DNA of 10,012 nucleotides from Burkholderiaceae bacterium (GTDB lineage Bacteria > Pseudomonadota > Gammaproteobacteria > Burkholderiales > Burkholderiaceae_C), in the NCBI GenBank assembly GCA_030726195.1, contig JANREF010000282.1, positions 1 through 10,012 of the forward strand, read 5' to 3'. The translations under genes and the position numbers were made by a program. Within the stretch, counting starts at the first letter, position 1. Each line of letters opens with the position of its first letter. The notes under the pieces were generated by a model that saw only the letters and a program-made list of their open reading frames with translations, had not been told where the DNA came from and made no database searches. This document shows positions 1-5,146 of the stretch, one piece after another.

Positions 1-26
1 GCCCTGTGCGGTGACATGCACAGGGC
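1..26 (-). terminator. Perfect hairpin after the binding-protein gene, probable terminator
   Basis: GCCCTGTGC (1-9) and GCACAGGGC (18-26) form a perfect 9-bp GC-rich stem around an 8-base loop. It lies 16 bases past the stop codon of the minus-strand binding-protein gene. Any U-tract would fall before position 1, outside the window, so a rho-independent terminator is inferred from the stem and location only. It could instead be an intercistronic stem with permease genes following it. Confidence 0.6.
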
Positions 27-42
27 GCGTCAAGGGTTTGGC

Positions 43-1107
43 TTACTTCAGCAGCCACTCGTTGAAACGCTCACCCAAGGCCTCGCCATAGTCCGCCCAG
101 AAAATGCCATCGGCTCTGAAGCCTTTGTCTAAGTGGGCAGAAGGCAAGTCACCCAGAACGGCGGGGTCAATGTAGGCTGCGGCCGACTTGCGCGTGGGGC
201 CGTAAGCCACATCAGGCATGCCAGACAACGGTTTGCTGCCCGTGGCAAACGCGACAAACTCCAACGCCTTGGCTTTGTTCTTTGTGCCTTTCACAATGGA
301 CCACACATCCAAGTCGTAGGAGTGACCGCTCCACACAATTTTGAAAGGACGTGCGTCGTCTTTGATGGCCGCGTAAATGCGCCCGTTGGCCGACTGCACC
401 ATAGAGACGCCACCGTCGTTGAGCAGCTGCGGCGCTTGAGACCAACTCTCAAACCAGACCACGTCATTTTTAATGGTGTCGAGCTTGCGCAGCGCACGCT
501 CTTGGCCAGCAGGTGTGGCCAACACTTGGTACACATCTTTGGCTGCCACACCGTCCGCCAACAAGGCCCACTCCAAGTTCACCTGAGGGCGCTTGCGCAA
601 CGCACGCTTACCGGGGAACTTGCTGGTGTTGAAGAAGTCTTGGATGGTTGAAGGCTGCGGCCCTGCATTGTTGGTGTTGTAGGCGTACACCACCGACCAC
701 AAGATGTTGCCCACGCCACACTCGTTGGCCAGCGCCGCTGGTGCAAAGTCATTGGCCGCCGTGGAGCCGTCGTCACCCTTTGGCAAGATGTTGCGCGGGA
801 TGACCTCCAGCAAACCCTCTGCACACGCGCGCTCTAGATCGATGGCCTCGAGATCCACCACGTCCCACTGCACGTTGCCAGACTCGACTTGAGACTTGAT
901 CTCGGCGATACCGCCAGAGTAGTCTTCAAACAAAATTTTGGTGCCCGTCTTCGCTGTGAACGGGTCGATCATGTGCTTCTTTTGGGCTGCGCCATAGGCG
1001 CCGCCAAACGACACCACGGTCAAGGTATCTGCTGCCGTGGCCGCAGTGAACGATGTCGCAGCCAATGTGGCAACGACTGCGGCTATTAGGTTTTTCTTGA
1101 TAGTCAT
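43..1107 (-). CDS. ABC transporter periplasmic substrate-binding protein, PotD/PotF-like
   Basis: This 354-residue protein should capture a small solute in the periplasm and deliver it to an ABC importer. Residues 1-25 are a classic Sec signal peptide: basic start (MTIKK), an Ala/Val/Leu core, and cleavage probably after Ala25 (ATA|AD). There is no lipobox Cys, so it is soluble rather than a lipoprotein. The mature start (TLTVVSFGGAYGAAQ) and overall layout match the extracellular solute-binding family that includes spermidine/putrescine binders PotD and PotF (SBP_bac_8 type); an acidic site near SYDLDVW may be part of the pocket. The only two cysteines, Cys95 and Cys130, are both in the exported part and could form a disulfide. 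The start has a strong ribosome site, GGAGGAG. It follows the ATPase gene by 78 bases on the same strand and is likely co-transcribed. Polyamine is the family guess; the actual ligand cannot be read from the sequence. Confidence 0.9.
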   Translation of the reverse strand: MTIKKNLIAAVVATLAATSFTAATAADTLTVVSFGGAYGAAQKKHMIDPFTAKTGTKILFEDYSGGIAEIKSQVESGNVQWDVVDLEAIDLERACAEGLLEVIPRNILPKGDDGSTAANDFAPAALANECGVGNILWSVVYAYNTNNAGPQPSTIQDFFNTSKFPGKRALRKRPQVNLEWALLADGVAAKDVYQVLATPAGQERALRKLDTIKNDVVWFESWSQAPQLLNDGGVSMVQSANGRIYAAIKDDARPFKIVWSGHSYDLDVWSIVKGTKNKAKALEFVAFATGSKPLSGMPDVAYGPTRKSAAAYIDPAVLGDLPSAHLDKGFRADGIFWADYGEALGERFNEWLLK

Positions 1108-1114
1108 CTGCTTT

Positions 1115-1121
1115 CTCCTCC
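1115..1121 (-). promoter_or_regulatory. Strong ribosome binding site of the binding-protein gene
   Basis: On the minus strand GGAGGAG lies 7 bases before the ATG at 1107. It is the best Shine-Dalgarno in the window and fits the usual need for an excess of binding protein over the membrane parts of a transporter. Confidence 0.8.
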
Positions 1122-1134
1122 ATCATTGAAATTT

Positions 1135-1165
1135 GTGCTGCCGCCGCAGTTTGCTGCAGCAGCAC
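1135..1165 (-). other. Intercistronic RNA hairpin between ATPase and binding-protein genes
   Basis: Positions 1135-1144 (gtgctgccgc) and 1156-1165 (gcagcagcac) pair over 10 bp with one G-U wobble in the minus-strand transcript, leaving an 11-base loop. It lies wholly in the 78-base spacer, 20 bases after the ATPase stop and just upstream of the strong ribosome site. No U-tract follows, so it does not look like a terminator. Stems at such places can protect the downstream message from 3' exonucleases or mark a processing site; that role here is inference. Confidence 0.55.
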
Positions 1166-1185
1166 CCGTTGCCGACCTCCAGGTT

Positions 1186-2331
1186 TCAATCTGGAAAAGC
1201 CGTGCAATCTCTGTTGAACCAACTCAAGGTCGCGCGCTCGCCCTCTTGCAGCTGCGGCGCATCCGCGTCGTTCAAAATCTTCACGTTGATCTCATTGCCG
1301 TTGGCCAAGCGGAAGTAGTTCCGGATGAAGTCGCCAACGTAGTGGCCGGTGATGAAGGTGGCACCAACATAGCTCTTGTCCGCATCACTGCTGCCACCCT
1401 GCGCCGCCTCGATGAACAGCTTTTCTGGGCGAATAGACAGGCGGCACGCCGCTGTCTCGCGCAAGCCTTCGGATGCGTTGCAGTGAACCTGCTCGCCATC
1501 AACCACCTGCACCGTGCAACGTCCGCCGGATTGGCTGAGCACCACGCCATCAATGAAGTTGTTCTCGCCAATGAAGCCAGCAACAAAGGCGTTTTTGGGA
1601 CGCTCGTACAACTCGGCCGGTGTGGAGCATTGCTGCACCACACCGTGGTTGAACACCGCAATGCGCGAGGACATGGTGAGGGCCTCTGTTTGGTCGTGCG
1701 TGACGTAAATGACGGTAAACCCCAGCTCTTTGTGCAAACGTGTGATTTCGTACTGCATTTGTTCGCGCAGTTTTTTATCTAGGGCACCCAGCGGCTCGTC
1801 CATCAGCACCAAGTCGGGCTCAAAAATCAAGGCACGCGCAAGCGCCACACGCTGCCTTTGGCCGCCCGATAGTTGCGCGGGATACCGCCCGCCAAATTCA
1901 CGCATCTCAATCATCGCCAGCGAGTCGCTCACCTTGCGCTTGACCTCGTCTTGCGGCAGTTTGCGCAACTTGAGCGGGTAGGCCAGGTTCTCTGCAATGG
2001 TCATGTGTGGGAACAGTGCGTAGCTCTGGAACACCATGCCGATGTTGCGTTTGTAAGGAGGCGTGCGGGTGATGGACTGGGCTTGCAGGTTGATGTTGCC
2101 GCTGGTCACGCTTTCGAAACCAGCCAACATCATCAACACCGTGGTCTTGCCCGAACCCGATGGACCAAGCAGGGTTACAAACTCGCCCTTTTTGACGCTC
2201 AGACTGAAGTCTTTAACGACCATGGTTTTTTGGTCATAGGTTTTTTTGACTTGGTCAAAGACCAAAAAACTGTCGTGGTCGTGGTCACGGTCGCTGGTGC
2301 CCAGCTTCAAGTCGCTTGCCTCGGTCTGCAT
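1186..2331 (-). CDS. ABC transporter ATP-binding protein, PotA-like (polyamine-type importer)
   Basis: This 381-residue cytoplasmic ATPase should power the importer served by the adjacent binding protein. All nucleotide-binding motifs are intact: Walker A GPSGSGKTT (56-64), Q-loop Gln102 in MVFQSYALFPHMT, signature LSGGQRQRVALARAL (154-168), Walker B LVLMDE (174-179), D-loop LGALD (181-185) and switch His212 (VTHDQTEA). The roughly 140 residues after about position 240 form the TOBE-type regulatory domain typical of the PotA/MalK/FbpC group (start FIGENNFIDG), and the length is usual for that group. An unusual N-terminal stretch of about 20 residues contains an RDHDHD run before the first beta strand (FLVFDQVKKTY). 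The ATG at 2331 has an AAGGAT ribosome site at 2340-2345. It is the first visible gene of the transporter operon; a promoter candidate lies about 210 bases upstream. Substrate assignment is by family only. Confidence 0.93.
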   Translation of the reverse strand: MQTEASDLKLGTSDRDHDHDSFLVFDQVKKTYDQKTMVVKDFSLSVKKGEFVTLLGPSGSGKTTVLMMLAGFESVTSGNINLQAQSITRTPPYKRNIGMVFQSYALFPHMTIAENLAYPLKLRKLPQDEVKRKVSDSLAMIEMREFGGRYPAQLSGGQRQRVALARALIFEPDLVLMDEPLGALDKKLREQMQYEITRLHKELGFTVIYVTHDQTEALTMSSRIAVFNHGVVQQCSTPAELYERPKNAFVAGFIGENNFIDGVVLSQSGGRCTVQVVDGEQVHCNASEGLRETAACRLSIRPEKLFIEAAQGGSSDADKSYVGATFITGHYVGDFIRNYFRLANGNEINVKILNDADAPQLQEGERATLSWFNRDCTAFPD

Positions 2332-2544
2332 GGTTTTTTATCCTTGCTTGTTCATTGCTGATGCGCTGCTGACGCTGCACTTCAAGGCCACTGGCCCCAT
2401 CGACGGACGCCGCACACAGCACACCGACACATGTCACTGACCGAACACCCTCCCAGGCTGTGCCTCGTCAGCTTTGAGCATCAACAGCTGCCGCACAGCG
2501 CTGTCACACATGCCAGCCGCGGCCAGCACAGGTGATGGTTTTGC

Positions 2545-2572
2545 AATATACATACTTTAGAAATACTTTCAA
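2545..2572 (-). promoter_or_regulatory. Sigma70-like promoter candidate for the transporter operon
   Basis: On the minus strand TTGAAA (2572-2567) and TATATT (2550-2545) are separated by 16 bases, in the most AT-rich part of the window and pointing at the ATPase gene. Transcription would begin near 2538 and give a 5' leader of about 205 bases. This is consensus matching by eye; other AT-rich hexamers nearby could also serve. Confidence 0.5.
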
Positions 2573-2824
2573 CTGATTAAGTAATATTTTTCAGGCATTA
2601 ATAATTGTTATGAATTAATCAATAGCGAGACTGGCCACAGCGCTGCCGCCAATGACACAGGTGCTGGCTAGCCGCCTGATGCGACCAGACACTCATTCAA
2701 ATTCAAGGGGGATACAAGGGCGGTTTAAGCTGCGCCGCGTGCGCCAAGGGGTGGACGCTGCTGTGGCTGCGGCGTTGTCAATACCCACGACGGTGCGCAT
2801 AGATCAGCCCAGCGGATCAGGCCC

Positions 2825-2908
2825 GTAGCTGCAACTGCAGCTGGAGCCGGAGCTGTAAGCGCAAATCGGAGCACATACTGGCGCTAGGGAAGCCAGGGGC
2901 GCTAGGAG
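2825..2908. repeat. Degenerate hexanucleotide repeat, purine-rich on the plus strand
   Basis: Starting at 2825, successive hexamers read GTAGCT, GCAACT, GCAGCT, GGAGCC, GGAGCT, GTAAGC, GCAAAT, a loose tandem array with a GNAGCY-like unit. The 6-bp period appears to continue weakly: GGCGCTAGG occurs at 2880 and again at 2898, exactly 18 bases apart. The first part also contains AGCTGCA-AC-TGCAGCT (2827-2842), a near-palindrome. The array lies in non-coding DNA downstream of slmA. Confidence 0.5.
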
Positions 2909-2916
2909 CGTTAAGG

Positions 2917-2958
2917 GTAAATAAGACCGCTGGGGCCAATATGACCAGTGGCGCCCAG
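2917..2958 (-). terminator. Probable rho-independent terminator of argB-slmA
   Basis: In the minus-strand RNA, CTGGG-C-GCC (2958-2950) pairs with GGC-CCCAG (2937-2930), giving 8 bp with one bulged C and a 12-base loop. A U-rich stretch (UCUUAUUU) follows at about 2926-2919. It starts 10 bases after the slmA stop codon. The bulge and interrupted U-run make it imperfect. Confidence 0.45.
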
Positions 2959-2968
2959 TCGAGCCGAA

Positions 2969-3622
2969 CTAGCCCAGCAGCACATCCAAGTGCAGGTCCA
3001 GTCGGTCTGTTGGTAGCACCCGCCATTGGCTGCGGGTGAAGCGCAGCAGCTGCCCGCGCACAAAGCTCATCAGCACGTGTGCACGCACAGAGGCGTCTGA
3101 GTCCGGCGTGTGCGCACCGGTTTCGCCAGCAGCGCGTCGCCAATGGCCACGCAGCTGCGCCTCTAGCTTGTCAAACAACAAGGCGATACGCTGGGCCAAG
3201 CGAGGTTGCTCCAACAACAGCGCATCGCCCACCATGACGCGCACCATACCGGGGTTGGCCTGCGCAAACTGCAATATGAGCTGGGTGAGCTGGGCGCATG
3301 CCACACGTCCAGCCAGACCTTGCGCATCGACTTTGGAGGCCAAACCCATGAGGCTGTCTTCAATGAAGTCGATCAACGCTTCCAGCATTTGTGCTTTGCT
3401 GGCGAACTGGCGGTACAAGGCTGCTTCGCTCACGTCCAAGCGCTTGGCCAAGGCCGCCGTGGTCACGCGCTCGGCCGTGGGCTGCTCCAGCATGGCGGCA
3501 AAGGCTTGCAAAATTTCCAATCGCCGCTGCCCGGGCTTGGCGCGCGTTTTGGGCGGCGCGGCGTGATCTGCATCGGTGCCGGCTTGGGCAGCTGTGTTGG
3601 CGTTGGCTTGGGGGTCAGACAT
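2969..3622 (-). CDS. slmA: Nucleoid occlusion factor SlmA (TetR family)
   Basis: This 217-residue protein matches SlmA, which binds specific chromosomal sites and, on DNA, blocks FtsZ ring assembly over the nucleoid. The TetR-type DNA-binding domain spans about residues 32-80: RRLEILQAFAAMLEQ, then the helix-turn-helix TTAALAKRLDVSEAALYRQF (54-73), then SKAQMLEALIDFIEDSL, very close to the corresponding SlmA block of enterobacteria. The C-terminal part (NPGMVRVMVGDALLLEQPRL, FVRGQLLRFTRSQWRVLPTD) also fits SlmA rather than an ordinary metabolite-sensing TetR repressor. About 30 Ala/Asp-rich residues precede the domain and are probably disordered. It starts 6 bases after the argB stop with no recognisable Shine-Dalgarno, suggesting translation coupled to argB. 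The alternative is a generic TetR regulator, which I consider unlikely. Confidence 0.9.
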   Translation of the reverse strand: MSDPQANANTAAQAGTDADHAAPPKTRAKPGQRRLEILQAFAAMLEQPTAERVTTAALAKRLDVSEAALYRQFASKAQMLEALIDFIEDSLMGLASKVDAQGLAGRVACAQLTQLILQFAQANPGMVRVMVGDALLLEQPRLAQRIALLFDKLEAQLRGHWRRAAGETGAHTPDSDASVRAHVLMSFVRGQLLRFTRSQWRVLPTDRLDLHLDVLLG

Positions 3623-3628
3623 GGCGTT

Positions 3629-4510
3629 TCAATGCGACCGGATCATGGTGCCAAAGGCTTGATCGGTCAGTATTTCAAGCAACAAGGCGTGGGGCACGCG
3701 GCCATCGATGACATGCACCGAGTTCACGCCGCTGGTGGCTGCATCTAAAGCGCCACTGATCTTGGGCATCATGCCGCCAGAGATGGTGCCGTCTTCAAAC
3801 AAGGCGGCCACCTCACGCGCGGTCAAGTCGGTGAGCAAGTTGCCGCTCTTGTCGAGCACGCCCGCAATGTTGGTGAGCATCAAGAGCTTTTCTGCGCCCA
3901 GCACCATGGCCAATTTGCTGGCCACCACGTCGGCGTTGATGTTGTAGCTTTCGTTGTTTTCACCAAAACCCAGCGGGCTGACCACGGGGATGAATGCGTC
4001 GTCTTGCAAGGCCTTGACCACCGATGGGTCGATGCCGGTGATTTCACCCACTTGGCCCACATCATGTTCTGTGGTTTTATCCAATGGGTCGGTCAAGCGC
4101 AGCTTGCGCGCCCGAATGAGGCCGCCGTCACGCCCGGTGAGGCCCACGGCCTTGCCGCCCGCTTGGTTGATGAGGCCGACAATGTCTTGCTGCACTTCGC
4201 CCGCCAACACCCACTCCACCACTTCCATGGTTTCGGCGTCGGTCACACGCATGCCGTGTACAAACTGGCCCTGCTTGCCCAGGCGCTTGAGTAGGGTTTC
4301 AATTTGCGGGCCGCCACCGTGCACCACCACGGGGTTGATACCCACCAACTTGAGCAACACCACGTCGGCGGCAAAGGCGGCTTGCAAGGCGGGATCGGTC
4401 ATCGCATTGCCGCCGTACTTGATGACCATGGTTTTGCCGTGGAACTTGCGGATGTAAGGCAAGGCTTTGGCCAGAATGTCGGCTTGGTCTAACGCGGCAA
4501 TAGTAGACAT
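3629..4510 (-). CDS. argB: Acetylglutamate kinase
   Basis: ArgB phosphorylates N-acetyl-L-glutamate with ATP, the second step of arginine synthesis, in the cytoplasm. The 293-residue protein carries the amino-acid-kinase fold signatures: [10 protein letters not shown] with Lys31 (phosphate binding), [10 protein letters not shown] (61-70), the substrate Arg88 in GMRVTD, and LTGRDGGLI. The C-terminal half has [13 protein letters not shown] and [12 protein letters not shown], as expected for nucleotide and substrate binding. The N-terminal helix segment (about residues 7-26, ending PYIRKFHGK) and the length are typical of the hexameric, arginine-inhibited class rather than the shorter E. coli enzyme, so feedback inhibition is likely. 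The start ATG (4510) has only a weak AGAG ribosome site; the alignment of the N-terminal helix supports it. It is followed by slmA after 6 bases and is divergent from the acyl-CoA-binding protein gene. Confidence 0.97.
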   Translation of the reverse strand: MSTIAALDQADILAKALPYIRKFHGKTMVIKYGGNAMTDPALQAAFAADVVLLKLVGINPVVVHGGGPQIETLLKRLGKQGQFVHGMRVTDAETMEVVEWVLAGEVQQDIVGLINQAGGKAVGLTGRDGGLIRARKLRLTDPLDKTTEHDVGQVGEITGIDPSVVKALQDDAFIPVVSPLGFGENNESYNINADVVASKLAMVLGAEKLLMLTNIAGVLDKSGNLLTDLTAREVAALFEDGTISGGMMPKISGALDAATSGVNSVHVIDGRVPHALLLEILTDQAFGTMIRSH

Positions 4511-4742
4511 ACAACTCTAACAATAATGATGAAGGACGGCGGTACATAATTGTGCCGTAGTTTGCGGGCCCGTTGGTCTGGCCGCGTGCTTATCTGGTGC
4601 GCTGCGCCATGGGCAAGCCCCACAGACAGCGCAAGATACCGATAGGTCCGATGGGCCGAGAGGCCCTGCAAACCGCAACCGACAAACAAACGGGTTGGGC
4701 CAACGAACTGCGCGGCACACCCACAACTGAGGGAGATACAAC
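4511..4742. promoter_or_regulatory. Divergent intergenic region between argB and the acyl-CoA-binding protein gene
   Basis: These 232 bases must contain promoters for both directions. On the argB side ACGGC (4536-4540) and GCCGT (4554-4558) form an inverted repeat around an AT-rich centre that includes TATGTA on the minus strand, a possible -10 box. No -35 box at normal spacing is visible, so the promoter is unconfirmed. I see no ARG-box-like sequence. On the other side I see only the ribosome site GGGAGA at 4731-4736, well placed for the ATG at 4743. Confidence 0.4.
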
Positions 4743-5000
4743 ATGTCAGACTTGAATGCACGCTTCGAGCAAGCCAGCGTCGATGCCAAAAGCCTATCCG
4801 AGCGCCCCGACAACCAAACCTTGCTGCGCATTTACGCGCTGTACAAGCAAGGCAGCGAAGGCGATATTGAGCGCGACAAGCCCAGCATGACCGACATGGT
4901 CGGCTTTGCCAAGTGGAGCGCGTGGAACAAGCTCAAGGGCACCGAGCAAGACGAGGCCAAACAAGACTTCATCGACCTGATCGAGTCACTCAAAGGCTAA
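4743..5000 (+). CDS. Acyl-CoA-binding protein
   Basis: This 85-residue cytoplasmic protein is an ACBP-family four-helix bundle that binds long-chain acyl-CoA esters and can buffer or deliver them to lipid enzymes. Full-length similarity to the eukaryotic proteins is clear: LLRIYALYKQGSEGDI, then KPSMTDMVGFAKWSAWNKLKGT. Relative to bovine ACBP (offset +3) the ligand residues Tyr28, Tyr31, Lys32 and Lys54 are kept as Tyr31, Tyr34, Lys35 and Lys57, while Tyr73 becomes Phe76. The length is the family norm with no fused domain. The ATG is preceded by GGGAGA seven bases upstream. It appears monocistronic, divergent from argB and convergent with the molybdoenzyme gene. The family is common in eukaryotes and patchy in bacteria. 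Confidence 0.93.
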   Translation: MSDLNARFEQASVDAKSLSERPDNQTLLRIYALYKQGSEGDIERDKPSMTDMVGFAKWSAWNKLKGTEQDEAKQDFIDLIESLKG

Positions 5001-5006
5001 ATCCAC

Positions 5007-5038
5007 GCATGCGCAATGGGGCGCGAGTATGCAGTTTT
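5007..5038 (+). terminator. Weak terminator candidate after the acyl-CoA-binding protein gene
   Basis: GCATGCGC (5007-5014) can pair with GCGC (5021-5024) and ATGC (5029-5032), with a 4-base bulge (GAGT) in the 3' arm. AGTTTT follows. It begins 6 bases after the stop codon. The bulge and short T-run make this tentative. Confidence 0.3.
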
Positions 5039-5146
5039 GCAGCTTTACACGCTTAAACAAGCGAATGCCAGACGTCGCAGGCGGGAACAAGTGGGCCACA
5101 GCTGGTCACTGAGGGCCACTGCTGACGCAAGTGCCTACACACGGCA

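Larger units (their letters stand above)
2332..2968. other. 637-base gene-free region between the transporter operon and slmA
   Basis: I find no convincing gene here. From the transporter side it holds a roughly 205-base leader (2332-2538) that matches no riboswitch I recognise. Next come a promoter candidate and an AT-rich block (about 2541-2625), then GC-rich sequence with no clear signal (2640-2820). A degenerate 6-bp-period repeat and a probable slmA terminator follow. The 10-mer CACAGCGCTG occurs twice, at 2494-2503 and 2636-2645, on either side of the AT-rich block. The self-complementary ATTAAT occurs at 2597-2602 and 2614-2619, 17 bases apart. Confidence 0.7.

Noticed and set aside
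1126..1782. 218-codon plus-strand open frame opposite the ATPase gene
   Set aside because: It lies antisense to the TOBE region and Walker B of a well-supported gene and has no ribosome site or recognisable domain.
2495..2504. 10-bp palindrome ACAGCGCTGT considered as an SlmA-binding site
   Set aside because: It does not match the known SlmA site pattern (GTGAGTACTCAC-like), and short palindromes are expected by chance.
2332..2540. Long leader of the transporter operon considered as a riboswitch
   Set aside because: Only short local stems such as GGCC-AGT-GGCC are visible, and no conserved aptamer core that I recognise.
2817..3143. 108-codon minus-strand open frame reaching into the gap downstream of slmA
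   Set aside because: It overlaps the slmA 3' end in another frame. Its C-terminus is just the translated hexamer repeat (alternating Leu with Arg or Gln), with no sign of a real protein.
3206..3748. 180-codon plus-strand open frame across slmA and the end of argB
   Set aside because: It is antisense to two recognised genes, and its low-complexity Gly/His/Gln-rich translation is typical of a shadow frame.
5090..5120. AGTGG(G)CC / GGCCACT hairpin between the convergent genes
   Set aside because: The stem is 7 bp with a bulge and a 16-base loop, with no T-run on either side; too weak to call a terminator.
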